35,882 bases of DNA from a virus: positions 1 through 35,882 of the IMG/VR virus record IMGVR_UViG_3300036401_000217. One strand, 5' to 3'. Shown one piece after another: positions 23,462 through 31,507 of this stretch (positions are counted from its first letter, which is position 1; the number at the start of each line of letters is the position of its first letter). A program made the position numbers and the translations under genes. A model generated the notes under the pieces. The model ran no database searches. It saw nothing but the letters and a program-made list of their open reading frames with translations, and was not told where the DNA came from.

Positions 23462-23514
23462 TCTTATCAAGTTCCCCATTGATAATTTCAACAGGGAACT
23501 GACTTGCGATAAGA
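23462..23514 (-). terminator. Long hairpin immediately downstream of the coat gene
   Basis: TCTTATC (23462..23468) pairs with GATAAGA (23508..23514), and inside it AGTTCCC (23470..23476) pairs with GGGAACT (23494..23500). Together they make an interrupted 14-bp stem in the 79-base gap after the coat stop. No long U-run follows, so it may be a partial terminator or a 3' stabiliser that raises coat mRNA over the downstream genes. Confidence 0.5.
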
Positions 23515-23515
23515 A

Positions 23516-24766
23516 CTATAACGGGAAAATGATTGCCATAGCGTTATCATCAACCTGTGTTTTACCCCAGATGGAATCATGCACTGTGCCATACAAGTTC
23601 TGACCGAACTGTGCACCGGTATACATACGCAAGGATGCGCCAGTATCCATATCAGTTTTTACGGCAGTCATGAATGGGTCGCAATCTGGTAATGGTGGAA
23701 TCGCGGCATAAAACTGATTGCCTGATTGAACCATGCCAACCCTGTGAGAAGGCAGAACCTTGACTTGCATACCAGCAACAATCTGTTGGGTAATATTCTG
23801 GTTCTTTCCATTTGCAGCCTGTAAAGGTGGGTTAATGCTGACAGTAACCTGTGAACCACCCGTACTTGCAGCGCCTGCAGTTGCAGAGAACTGAACTGGA
23901 GAAGCAGAAGGTTTGTGACCGATAAAAGTACGGAAACGGATATTATTAAATCCGGCTACATTATCCTGGAACTGGAATCTGTCATATTGCACAACAGAAA
24001 GAGGATCGCTAGGGGCATTTGTACCACTGAATGTAATTGCAATGACGCCACCATCAGAATTAACAACGGTGCTTACTACGGTTAATGTAGTACCAGCCTG
24101 ACCTTCTGAACCTGAGATATGTTCTGGCAAAAGGTTTGATTCAAACCATTCGCATTTGCTGAACGCGCCAAGTTCCCAACTGTTGCGTAATTCTTCGTTA
24201 CCATTTGGAACAAACTGATTCAAGCCTGAACCAACGATATCAGGAATGATGATATCGGAGAGATAAGCTCTCGTCATATCTTTGGCAGCGCCGAAATTCC
24301 TGAAGAAGGCCAAAAGTTGGCCGAGCTGATTAAAAGAATTAATTGGAGTGACGCCATTTCCGAAGAAACGGTAAGGAGAAGATTCACAAAGACCAGCAAT
24401 ATCTGATTCAATGACCGCACCAAGTTCATCAATGGCAGCCTTACCGAATCTGTCCATGTAATCTTCAAGGTTAAAGATTAACTGTTGAGCAGAAATGTCA
24501 ATGCCGACATTCTTGGACTGGTCAACGACCAAGGTTTGAACTCTTTGTTCAACGCCCTGAAAGTTTACAACCAAGCCATCATTTGCAACAAAACGGGGTG
24601 GCTTATCAAATGTAATCGTATCGCCCAAGTTGGCAGGATTGGCTTTCTGGAAATCACGATATTTTTTATTGGCAGTTGCTATGAAACAATTTGAATTCTG
24701 TAGATATGCAAGATCAGCTTCGTTATAGGTTTGTACATTTTGAACTATATTATTTGGCAAAGCCAT
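23516..24766 (-). CDS. Major capsid (coat) protein, P22 gp5-like, 416 aa
   Basis: Main shell protein. MALPNNIVQNVQTYNEADLA is followed by LQNSNCFIATANKKYRDF, then GDTITFDKPPRFV, and QSKNVGIDISAQQLIFNLED with YMDRFGKAAIDELGAVIESD. These match the P22 coat family (HK97 fold with an extra I-domain). P22 coat is 430 aa. Middle residues about 210-330 would hold the insertion domain and beta-hinge. Strong GGAG precedes the ATG, and it lies just downstream of the scaffold gene, the usual order. Confidence 0.88.
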   Translation of the reverse strand: MALPNNIVQNVQTYNEADLAYLQNSNCFIATANKKYRDFQKANPANLGDTITFDKPPRFVANDGLVVNFQGVEQRVQTLVVDQSKNVGIDISAQQLIFNLEDYMDRFGKAAIDELGAVIESDIAGLCESSPYRFFGNGVTPINSFNQLGQLLAFFRNFGAAKDMTRAYLSDIIIPDIVGSGLNQFVPNGNEELRNSWELGAFSKCEWFESNLLPEHISGSEGQAGTTLTVVSTVVNSDGGVIAITFSGTNAPSDPLSVVQYDRFQFQDNVAGFNNIRFRTFIGHKPSASPVQFSATAGAASTGGSQVTVSINPPLQAANGKNQNITQQIVAGMQVKVLPSHRVGMVQSGNQFYAAIPPLPDCDPFMTAVKTDMDTGASLRMYTGAQFGQNLYGTVHDSIWGKTQVDDNAMAIIFPL

Positions 24767-24817
24767 GATGTTATCTCCGACAAGTTAATCATCGGGCAAA
24801 ACATGGCAAAGTAAATA

Positions 24818-25531
24818 TTATCCCCTAAACATGCGCTTGTAATCTTTCATGGTTAGTTTGCCATTATCCTGCCCCGTAGGGGAAGATGACAAACGGCCTA
24901 GAGGCGGCGCTACTTCTTTTTCCTGCGCTTTAGCCTGTTCATTGGCTTTGATGGATGCACTGATACGATTAAGCATATTCTGTGCTGCTTGCGGATCGCG
25001 TTCTGAAAGAACCGTAAGGGTTGCCCACTTAGCCGGATTCTGCATCAGTTCGTACATAACCGCAGGCGTATTATCCACCTGATTAGCCAGATAAACGAGG
25101 TTCGGGAATGCTTCGGGTCTGAAATCGGCCATGACAGTATCAAAATCCTCGAATGAATCCTTACCGGCTTTCATCTTGGAATGATATTGATTAGCTATTT
25201 CTTTCGCCTTATCCTGCAATTCTTCCTGTGCCTTGGCTTCACTGGCATCCTGAAACTGCTTTCTCAAATCAGCAAGAATCTGCTGCTTGATTTGCTCAGG
25301 GTCTATTGGTGCAGCCATGCCACCCATTGAACCCTGTTTTTTCAGCTGCTCATTTTCCGCTTTGATGGCATCCAGTTCAGATTGCAAGTTATCTCTCCCC
25401 TTGAGTTTGGCTTTCTTGATAAGTTCCTCAACGCGAGAGACAGGTATCATCTTCTCTGTTGTAGTTTCCTCAGCGGAAACATCAGCAGGAGCGGATTCAA
25501 CCTCCCGATCTAAAAATACCTCATCAGTCAT
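24818..25531 (-). CDS. Scaffolding protein, 237 aa
   Basis: Acidic N-terminus (MTDEVFLDREVESAPADVS), long helical coiled-coil region (about 28-135, with LQSELDAIKAENEQLKKQG), Gln/Ala-rich middle, and a basic C-terminus KLTMKDYKRMFRG. A short basic C-terminal coat-binding helix is the hallmark of P22-type scaffold, which is 303 aa. Location directly upstream of the coat gene supports the call. It guides procapsid assembly and should leave before packaging is complete. Confidence 0.78.
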   Translation of the reverse strand: MTDEVFLDREVESAPADVSAEETTTEKMIPVSRVEELIKKAKLKGRDNLQSELDAIKAENEQLKKQGSMGGMAAPIDPEQIKQQILADLRKQFQDASEAKAQEELQDKAKEIANQYHSKMKAGKDSFEDFDTVMADFRPEAFPNLVYLANQVDNTPAVMYELMQNPAKWATLTVLSERDPQAAQNMLNRISASIKANEQAKAQEKEVAPPLGRLSSSPTGQDNGKLTMKDYKRMFRG

Positions 25532-25691
25532 TGTCTATCTCACTTTTGCCGTTGTGAACGTGTCCGCATGGTTTAAGTTCCAAGAACTGCCATTTGTGCC
25601 GCATGGTTGCGTGTTCGCCGGATTATATGCTTTCCGTAAGCTATTACAGAATATCGTATATAGTACGTAATAACAATGCAATACTGAGATT
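25532..25691 (-). promoter_or_regulatory. Promoter and leader of the scaffold-coat operon
   Basis: On the minus strand TTGCAT (25676..25681) and TACGAT (25653..25658) are separated by 17 bases, a plausible sigma70 promoter about 120 bases before the scaffold start. The leader has a perfect AGTTC-TTG-GAACT dyad (25576..25588) and two copies of CCGCATGGTT on the plus strand (25564..25573, 25599..25608). A 26-codon leader frame (MRHKWQFLELKPCGHVHN...) ends at the scaffold start, but lacks a good ribosome site. Confidence 0.45.
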
Positions 25692-25865
25692 CTATTTTTT
25701 GCCTTTATGATGTTTGGCTTTCATTTTTGCCTTTGGCATCTTTTCATGTTTGCCTTTGGCTTCATGAGCGGCTTTTTCCATATGATGTTTTGCCTTTTCA
25801 TGATGATGGGCAGCCTTTTCCATATGCTTATGAGCTTTGGCATGATGTGCGCTTGTATGTTTCAT
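25692..25865 (-). CDS. His/Lys/Ala-rich mini-protein, 57 aa
   Basis: Begins MKHTSAHHAKAHKHMEKAAH, continues with HHEKAKHHMEKAAHEAKGKH, and ends in Lys/His repeats. GGGAG lies 8 bases before the ATG. The composition, about a third Lys and a quarter His, suggests binding to nucleic acid or metal. Similar basic mini-proteins are common beside portal genes of P22-like phages and may be internal head proteins. The family has no known function. Confidence 0.7.
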   Translation of the reverse strand: MKHTSAHHAKAHKHMEKAAHHHEKAKHHMEKAAHEAKGKHEKMPKAKMKAKHHKGKK

Positions 25866-25879
25866 TTATTTCTCCCAAA

Positions 25880-26074
25880 TTATTTATGTTTCATTTTACG
25901 GAAATTTTCCGCGAGTATAGCACGTTTTTTTAAAAGTGGATTTTTACTTTTGGCGGCTTTTGCTAATTTCTTCGCAGGAATTTTCTTGTCACCTTTTACA
26001 CCTAATTCTTTTCGAAGTGCGCCTTTTTTCAAATCCATTTTTGCAATAAACTTTTTTGGTTTTTTGGCAGTCAT
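25880..26074 (-). CDS. Lysine-rich mini-protein, 64 aa
   Basis: MTAKKPKKFIAKMDLKKGAL leads to RKELGVKGDKKIPAKKLAKA and a basic end LKKRAILAENFRKMKHK. The motif F-I-A-K-M-D-L-K-K-G-A-L-x-x-E-L-G-V-K-G-x-x-x-I-P-A-K-x-L is a phage pattern I recognise from structural loci. It is highly positively charged and may neutralise packaged DNA. It overlaps the next upstream gene by 4 bases. Function unknown. Confidence 0.75.
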   Translation of the reverse strand: MTAKKPKKFIAKMDLKKGALRKELGVKGDKKIPAKKLAKAAKSKNPLLKKRAILAENFRKMKHK

Positions 26075-26226
26075 TTCTTTTTCCTCTTTTTCTTTTTACC
26101 TGACCTTGCTTCGGAGTAAGCAATCGCTACTGCTTGCTTCTGCGGTTTTCCTGCAGCCATTTCTTTTTTCACATTCTCAGAAAAACCTTTTCTGGTCTTA
26201 GCCTTTTTGCCTTTGATGAGGGGCAT
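26071..26226 (-). CDS. DUF6496-like basic mini-protein, 51 aa
   Basis: MPLIKGKKAKTRKGFSENVK followed by KEMAAGKPQKQAVAIAYSEA is the common phage and bacterial pattern M-P-L-x-K-G-K-S-x-K-x-x-x-x-N-I-x-x-E-M-x-x-G-K-P-x-K-Q-A-V-A-I-A-L. The family is sometimes labelled DUF6496; its role is unknown. The C-terminus is almost pure Lys/Arg. It forms an ATGA overlap with the 25880..26074 gene and TAATG with the gene upstream. Confidence 0.75.
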   Translation of the reverse strand: MPLIKGKKAKTRKGFSENVKKEMAAGKPQKQAVAIAYSEARSGKKKKRKKK

Positions 26227-26345
26227 TATTTCATCCCCTTCTTTTTTTTCTTTTTCTTCAAGTTATCTGCTTTTGGCGCTTTCGATAATTTCTCACCATA
26301 TTCATTCTTTGGCTTCGGTGTTTTCTTCGGGCAAGCTTTTTTCAT
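26226..26345 (-). CDS. Lys/Pro-rich mini-protein overlapping the portal, 39 aa
   Basis: MKKACPKKTPKPKNEYGEKL, then SKAPKADNLK and a run of lysines ending GMK. The first 44 bases overlap the 3' end of the portal gene in another frame, with GGAG 8 bases before the ATG inside the portal. Its stop forms a TAATG with the next gene. The stretch of A/T homopolymers encoding the Lys run could be a slippage site. Small DNA-neutralising protein by composition only. Confidence 0.6.
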   Translation of the reverse strand: MKKACPKKTPKPKNEYGEKLSKAPKADNLKKKKKKKGMK

Positions 26346-28446
26346 TTGATTCTCCTAATTCGTTAATATGAGTGCTTAGATGTGTAGCCATTTCAACTGC
26401 AGTTCTTGCATTTTCACTATCAACTTTCTCTTGCTGTAATGCCCTGTCAAGATCAGCGCCTTGAACCTTGCTCATTACCTCAAGGAATTTTATATCAGAA
26501 TCCTTGTTCTTGACTGCCTCACTTGATGATATTTTTGCCATTTCAACTTCTGCCTTGAGCATGTTTCCTTCTTTCTCGTTTTGCACTCTCAGCGCTTCAA
26601 TATCCAGCTGGCTTTTCATTAATTGATCTGGTGTCATGGTATCTTTTTGGGCTTCCCTAGCAAGTTCAGCTTGTTCCTGCTCTTTCTTCATCCATTCTTG
26701 TGCAAGGAATCTCAACTTGTCGATACCCTTGATATCAATATTTTCGAGCAATATCTCAAGCCCTTGCTGCTCGATGAATGCCTTGAATCTCTCACTGATT
26801 CCCATGAGATGTTCTATTGTTTTCAGTGCAATCTGTTTCTGAACAGCAAAATTAACGCCAGGCTCAATGGAAACTTCAAGGGCTGAAACATCATAATCAA
26901 ACTTGATATTATTGCCTTTGTTAATTTCGTAGAAATCACGTTTGCCGTTAGGAAGCATGATTGGAATTGTTCGCGGCGTAACAAAATACTTTGGCAAAAG
27001 ATTCAGATAAATTTCGCCACATCTTGCCCAACCTTCAATAAATCCCATTGTATAAGGCATTGCTGCAGCATTGGAGTGCATAGCACCTTGCATGATAGCT
27101 ATACCAGATATGTCATTATCATTTACACCGATTGCAGCATCATATGAACCAAGAATGGTTTGAACGGTTGCATCCGCCATTGTGAAGGTATTTGTTATTT
27201 CAGGTGGGATTGGCGTTCTGGTAATTTCACGAGGTGGATTAATAGGCATTTTTGGATCGCCATTTTTCCACTGATTATAAAGAAGAACGCTAGCTTTTTG
27301 TGGTTCAATATAAGCTTTCATATAATCTTTATTAGCTGGAATACCTTCTACCGGAGCAACCCATTTATGCTGAACAAGTCCTTCAATCTCATTGCAAAGA
27401 GTCTGACCCGCAAAGTTTTTCATGCGCTGCGTATCCCTTGCCTGATAGACATAGGGTCTTACAACCTGAACAGCTGCAGAATTTTCATCATCCCTCACAA
27501 TAACGCTATTGCCATCGAAGAACACCAGCGGAAGCATGGAGAAATTTGTAGGCTTGTGATCTATGATCTTTGTACCTGTGATGATGTATTTATCAATCGT
27601 CTGTATTTCAGTCATACGGGATTTCAGAACGATTGGGGGCTGCTCCATAACACCAGCATCTTCCCATTTCTGTAAGAAAGCCTCATATTGTTTTTCAGTG
27701 ACGGAATGCCCATTGGCAAGCTTGAGGATTTTTGTTCTTACCATTTTCTTTTTGAAGTATTCGCCGAATAAAATAATATCTTCGCTCTGATTTCTATATG
27801 ACCAGTTAAAAGATGCGATATTGGAATTTCTGGTGAAATTCACATCCTTCAAAATATCTGAGCCATACATTTCTTCGGCTTCGCCCGCACTTTTTGGGAA
27901 CAGTTCACAACAGAATCTTCCATCACCTTTATGGGATTGGCGGGCTAAAGGGTCAAACACTGTCAAGGTTGGATCAAATACCCTTTCCACATAGATTTTC
28001 TGATCAAAACACATTTCATCAGCATAATCTGTAAAAATTTTTGCAACACTATAACCGCCTGAAAGAATCTGGCGGTAAATGTGATAGCTAAGTGAATTCT
28101 TGTCACCCCCAATGAATGCTGCTTTCAGATGCGCTTCAACCAGTTCAATAACACGAGGATCAATAATTTTTACGCCTTCCTTCCCGCGCACTGAAAAAGC
28201 CGGATCCATTTTTGAGAATTCACCACATAATCGGCTTACAAAAGCCTCGAGTATGTTGAACTCCATATTGGGTTTGTCGATTTCCTTGTTTACGGATGCA
28301 TCGGAAGGGGTTATGGAAGTCTTGAAAACAAATCTTGTGAAATCGTTATAGCATTTATAATTTGAGCGGAAATAATTATAACCCTTTTCCACATCACCCT
28401 TGATAGTGTCAAAATCGTTTCTCTCAACCTTCTTAACGTAGCTCAT
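26302..28446 (-). CDS. Portal protein, P22 gp1-like, 714-715 aa
   Basis: Twelve-subunit ring at the DNA-entry vertex. Length (715 aa from the chosen start) is close to P22 gp1 (725 aa). NYFRSNYKCYNDFTRFVF and PNMEFNILEAFVSRLCGEFS near the N-terminus, ILSGGYSVAKIFTDYADEM, and WVAPVEGIPANKDYMKAYIE belong to the P22-type portal family. The C-terminal helical part (barrel-like) has EQAELAREAQKDTMTPDQL and ALQQEKVDSENARTAVEM. The start at 28446 (MSYVKKVERNDFDTIKG) gives a short overlap with terL; an ATG at 28467 is possible. It is followed by a run of basic mini-genes. Confidence 0.85.
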   Translation of the reverse strand: MSYVKKVERNDFDTIKGDVEKGYNYFRSNYKCYNDFTRFVFKTSITPSDASVNKEIDKPNMEFNILEAFVSRLCGEFSKMDPAFSVRGKEGVKIIDPRVIELVEAHLKAAFIGGDKNSLSYHIYRQILSGGYSVAKIFTDYADEMCFDQKIYVERVFDPTLTVFDPLARQSHKGDGRFCCELFPKSAGEAEEMYGSDILKDVNFTRNSNIASFNWSYRNQSEDIILFGEYFKKKMVRTKILKLANGHSVTEKQYEAFLQKWEDAGVMEQPPIVLKSRMTEIQTIDKYIITGTKIIDHKPTNFSMLPLVFFDGNSVIVRDDENSAAVQVVRPYVYQARDTQRMKNFAGQTLCNEIEGLVQHKWVAPVEGIPANKDYMKAYIEPQKASVLLYNQWKNGDPKMPINPPREITRTPIPPEITNTFTMADATVQTILGSYDAAIGVNDNDISGIAIMQGAMHSNAAAMPYTMGFIEGWARCGEIYLNLLPKYFVTPRTIPIMLPNGKRDFYEINKGNNIKFDYDVSALEVSIEPGVNFAVQKQIALKTIEHLMGISERFKAFIEQQGLEILLENIDIKGIDKLRFLAQEWMKKEQEQAELAREAQKDTMTPDQLMKSQLDIEALRVQNEKEGNMLKAEVEMAKISSSEAVKNKDSDIKFLEVMSKVQGADLDRALQQEKVDSENARTAVEMATHLSTHINELGESNEKSLPEENTEAKE

Positions 28447-29995
28447 TGCGCTGCGCCCTCGCTGCATGTGTGCGGTTCATCTGATTCCCAATGATGTTCA
28501 TCACATCCTCGGCTGATTCATTCGATTTAGTGCCAGATTGACCATGAAGGGATTTATCTATCAGGGCAATCTTTATGCCATCATAAACTGTATCGCAAAT
28601 ATCATCATGGCGATGAGAATCATTCGCCGTGATCTTTTCCATATGTAATTTGCATTTTGCTACGTGTTTCGCGCCTTTGGTGAAGGTAAGGCGTTTGCTT
28701 GCAATGTAAGGCTGCATTTCAATATATCGGACAGTCTTGCTGCCAGAAGCAACCGTTCGCATTACATCCCTGATCTGTATTCCCTGTATATTATCCAGAG
28801 TGCTTATCAAAGTCACCCCTGTTGATTTTTTCTCAATTGCAGCGGTAAATGGGGGTGTAGGATGGCGGGAACATTCTGTCCAGAATCCTAAAAACAGATT
28901 TGTGAGGTCTTTAGGTTCAACCCATTCTTCCACACAATCAATCCAGTGTAGGCCTAAATCCCCAGTTTTTCTTCCGAATGCCTCTATTTCATATATGCCG
29001 AAAAAGCTTAAGGCGGTTGGGTCGTTATAAGTCTTTTCTGTTTCGCCGGTATCAGCAGTAAGGAAGGTTAAAAGGAATTTAGGTTCTTCTTCCAGTTCAA
29101 GCATCCAGTTTGGCCGGAATAAACCACCGCCTGCAGGAGAAGGATTTTGCTGAAACTGTCCAGCAAAAACATAGGGAGATTTCTCCATTAGCGCGTGAAG
29201 CTTTTCTTTTGGGTCTATTTCAGGATAAAGCGCGTTGTCGGCTTCATCCAGTGCTTTTAGAATGACTGAATGCCATTCTGTAATATCATGGCCTCCAATC
29301 AGGAAATCGGATAAATCCCCTTCATGGACGCGCTGACCGACATTGATAATCGGAACATTCAGGCCACGCGGTCGCTGGCGGATGGTTTCCACGTAATTAT
29401 CCAGTACCTTTTGCCTCATGGTATCGGAATGTGCTTCATCAACCTTGTGGGCGTCATCAATGATACAAGCCCCACTAAATCTATCCAGTCCTGGCAATCC
29501 AGCATCCTGCCCCGTGATAGCACCGCCAGAACCAAACGCTTTTATTTTTCCACCTGCCATTGTTTCAAAGGAATCACGAGCGCGGCTATCCTTTCGAAGA
29601 TGAACTTCAAAAAGAAATTTGTACATCCTGCTTTCCATGACTGTTTTAATGAAAGCGGTATGCTTTACTGCAAGATCAAATGAATAGCTTATGTAAAGAA
29701 AGTTCGAATCTGGATATTCAGAAAGACACCATGCCACCCACATGCAAAGAATTGTGCTTTTGCCGTATCCGGGCGGAACATTGATATTAAGCCGGTGATT
29801 AGGAATCTGCAGGCGTTTTGCCTCAGTCAAAGTCCTGCATAATGTAATGTGATGTGATTCCCTGCCAATGGGCTTGCTTATAATAAAATCGCGACCTGTT
29901 ATGTGTTTAAAAAAAAACTGGATAAAATAGAGGAATGAACCTTTCAGTTCAGAAGCAAGAATTTCCTTTTCCATTTTATCAAGTTGACTACGCAT
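28433..29995 (-). CDS. terL: Terminase large subunit, 520 aa
   Basis: DNA-packaging ATPase and nuclease. Walker A is VPPGYGKST (about 73-81) and Walker B is GACIIDDAHK (about 175-184). The nuclease domain has FLTADTGETE (Asp about 315) and ends with a conserved acidic pair in SHRHDDICDTVYDGI, with AIEKKSTGVTLI between. The length is typical (P22 gp2 is 499 aa). It overlaps terS by one base (TAATG) and the portal by 14 bases. Headful packaging is inferred from the P22-like module and the circular assembly. Confidence 0.92.
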   Translation of the reverse strand: MRSQLDKMEKEILASELKGSFLYFIQFFFKHITGRDFIISKPIGRESHHITLCRTLTEAKRLQIPNHRLNINVPPGYGKSTILCMWVAWCLSEYPDSNFLYISYSFDLAVKHTAFIKTVMESRMYKFLFEVHLRKDSRARDSFETMAGGKIKAFGSGGAITGQDAGLPGLDRFSGACIIDDAHKVDEAHSDTMRQKVLDNYVETIRQRPRGLNVPIINVGQRVHEGDLSDFLIGGHDITEWHSVILKALDEADNALYPEIDPKEKLHALMEKSPYVFAGQFQQNPSPAGGGLFRPNWMLELEEEPKFLLTFLTADTGETEKTYNDPTALSFFGIYEIEAFGRKTGDLGLHWIDCVEEWVEPKDLTNLFLGFWTECSRHPTPPFTAAIEKKSTGVTLISTLDNIQGIQIRDVMRTVASGSKTVRYIEMQPYIASKRLTFTKGAKHVAKCKLHMEKITANDSHRHDDICDTVYDGIKIALIDKSLHGQSGTKSNESAEDVMNIIGNQMNRTHAARAQRNELR

Positions 29996-30351
29996 TAAAA
30001 CTCTTTTTGATTTTTAATCGCCAAATCTTCACGAATCTTTTGCATTTCCTCGAGAATTTTATTTTCCGTATCTTCATCCTTGCTATTATCACGCCATCTC
30101 GCCCTGGTCTTAAGCCAGAATATTTGAGCACCAAGATCATCTTGCTCAGTTGCCTTTGCAAATAATCTTCCAGCGACCAATGCATTTGCACGAGTAACTG
30201 CAGTAGCGACTTCACGGCTGTAATGCTGATGAAGGGTAGCTTCGCAAATACCTAGATAATCGGCGACCTCGATATTGGTATGACCATAGCTTTTGAGAGC
30301 TTCAACCTGAGCGCGGGATTCTTCGGTAGGTTTATGTTTAGAGCCTTGCAT
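29995..30351 (-). CDS. terS: Terminase small subunit, 118 aa
   Basis: The start at 30351 (MQGSKHKPTEESRAQVEALK) has GAGGT 9 bases upstream; a start 21 bases earlier lacks one. NIEVADYLGICEATLHQHYS is a helix-turn-helix for pac-site recognition. It is followed by the family region EVATAVTRANALVAGRLFAK and AQIFWLKTRARWRD. A basic/acidic coiled C-terminus probably mediates ring formation. Direct upstream position to terL supports the call. P22 gp3 is longer (162 aa). Confidence 0.83.
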   Translation of the reverse strand: MQGSKHKPTEESRAQVEALKSYGHTNIEVADYLGICEATLHQHYSREVATAVTRANALVAGRLFAKATEQDDLGAQIFWLKTRARWRDNSKDEDTENKILEEMQKIREDLAIKNQKEF

Positions 30352-30480
30352 GATAATGACCTCTAATTTCATGAATTATGTTCATAATATATAAAAATAT
30401 CACAAAAATGTATTTAATAGACCTGAAACTTAATATTCATTTTTTGCACAACTGTTTTATCACTTACCGAATTTTGATCA

Positions 30481-30957
30481 TTATGACCAAACTATTCCAG
30501 TTCCCTTACAGGAATGACAATCGATTATATCAGAAGGGGATTGAGCTATTGCCAGTTTATATCTTCCTGAACCTTCACAATTAGGGCAGCGATGAGGTTT
30601 TGAAGTAATTTTGTCAACCTTATCACCGCAGATTGACAACCTTTGTTCTAATTCCTTCATGCGTGTTTCGAACTTTATGATGGTCAAATGCAGTTGAGCG
30701 CCATCATATAATATTTTTTCAAGTTGTTTTATATCAGTTAATGTTTTAAGTTTTTCAATTCTTTTTTGTAATTCATCAACCCTTCTTGATATTTTTCTGT
30801 TTTCATCAATCTGGCGATTTTTGTGTTCATGAAGAATATTGATGCGATTTAAAATAGCGGCGTAATTTTTTGCGGCTTGTTTATCGATAGCGCAATAACG
30901 ACAATCATTAAATTCTGCAATATTGCCATGTTCACATAATGCCATAATTGCATCCAT
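30481..30957 (-). CDS. Coiled-coil protein with DnaJ-type zinc motifs, 158 aa
   Basis: Layout: an N-terminal Cys/His cluster (CEHGNIAEFNDCRYCA) that may bind zinc, a coiled coil of about 70 residues (RKISRRVDELQKRIEKLKTL), and a C-terminal pair CPNCEGSGRYKL / CHSCKGTGIVWS. CxxCxGxG is the DnaJ zinc-centre repeat; phages often use one or two copies in small regulatory proteins. It is the last gene before the terS leader, so it may be a late regulator. Function unknown. Confidence 0.7.
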   Translation of the reverse strand: MDAIMALCEHGNIAEFNDCRYCAIDKQAAKNYAAILNRINILHEHKNRQIDENRKISRRVDELQKRIEKLKTLTDIKQLEKILYDGAQLHLTIIKFETRMKELEQRLSICGDKVDKITSKPHRCPNCEGSGRYKLAIAQSPSDIIDCHSCKGTGIVWS

Positions 30958-30975
30958 TTATTTTTCCTTTTAATG

Positions 30976-31037
30976 GCGCGGGGATTATGCTGCCACACCT
31001 CCCCGCAAGGGTGTAGAAAATCCTGTGCGTACAGGAT
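30976..31037 (-). terminator. Tandem hairpins between DUF3310 and the DnaJ-like gene
   Basis: ATCCTGT/ACAGGAT (31020..31026, 31031..31037) forms a perfect 7-bp stem with a 4-base loop. On the minus strand it is followed by TTTTC, an intrinsic-terminator-like end of the upstream minus-strand genes. Adjacent GCGGGG/CCCCGC (30978..30983 by 31101..., antiparallel within 30976..31005) and ACACC/GGTGT stems overlap and exclude each other, so a switch is possible in this leader. Confidence 0.5.
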
Positions 31038-31047
31038 GACAGAGTAT

Positions 31048-31293
31048 TCATTTTAAAGGTGTCGAATTCGACAGGTTTAAATTATTAATCTCATCCTGAA
31101 TATACCAGATTGCCTTTTCCAAATCCTGCACTCCATTTTTGTCTTTAAAACGCCAGAGATATTTCATGGCATTGCCAACATTAAAACTCATGTGCCTAGT
31201 AACATCGATGCATTCAATTGGCTTTTCACATTCAGAGCATTTCGCTTTGCTATTGTTATAATGTTTAGGATGATTGACTGGATCATGTTCCAT
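31048..31293 (-). CDS. DUF3310 protein, 81 aa
   Basis: The start at 31293 (MEHDPVNHPKHYNNSKAKCS) is chosen because GGGGA lies about 9 bases upstream and the HPKHY motif starts close to the N-terminus. EKPIECIDVTRHMSFNVGNA and MKYLWRFKDKNGVQDLEKAI followed by WYIQDEI are the DUF3310 core, a helical HxxHxxxx-like fold related to MazG-type all-alpha NTP pyrophosphatases in some proposals. The Cys pair (CSECEKPIEC) is an added feature. Role unknown, common in phages. Confidence 0.82.
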   Translation of the reverse strand: MEHDPVNHPKHYNNSKAKCSECEKPIECIDVTRHMSFNVGNAMKYLWRFKDKNGVQDLEKAIWYIQDEINNLNLSNSTPLK

Positions 31294-31507
31294 GAACCAA
31301 TTCCCCATATTTAGCTTTTGTGTAAGTAAGCCCACGACCTTCTGAATCAATCGATATCCAGAGATATTTTCCTTTCTTGGTTATTTCCTCACGCATTTTA
31401 AGCAAGTCCATTTTTTGCCGCCATTCCGATAATCCTTTCTTTTTTTTCTGGAAGTTGAAAGCAGTAAAAGATGGAAAGTATGATTTTGGATTAAATTTGT
31501 TCATCAT
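31283..31507 (-). CDS. Hypothetical basic protein, 74 aa
   Basis: Overlaps the upstream gene at TGAATGATGA, which offers two in-frame ATGs (31507, 31504). MMNKFNPKSYFPSFTAFNFQ is followed by a Lys stretch, SEWRQKMDLLKMREEITKKG, then KYLWISIDSEGRGLTYTKAK. No motif recognised. It overlaps DUF3310 by 11 bases. It is a small basic early protein. Confidence 0.6.
   Translation of the reverse strand: MMNKFNPKSYFPSFTAFNFQKKKKGLSEWRQKMDLLKMREEITKKGKYLWISIDSEGRGLTYTKAKYGELVHGT

Noticed and set aside
25707-26201. Plus-strand 164-codon Phe/Met-rich frame
   Set aside because: It is the antisense image of Lys/His-rich minus-strand genes that have ribosome sites and family patterns. Its protein would be an implausible aromatic stretch.
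27160-27675. Plus-strand 171-codon frame inside the portal gene
   Set aside because: It runs antisense to conserved portal sequence and has no ribosome site or family pattern.
30352-30480. Promoter for terS
   Set aside because: The 129-base gap is very AT-rich and offers several poor -10/-35 pairs; none has good spacing, so none is reported.
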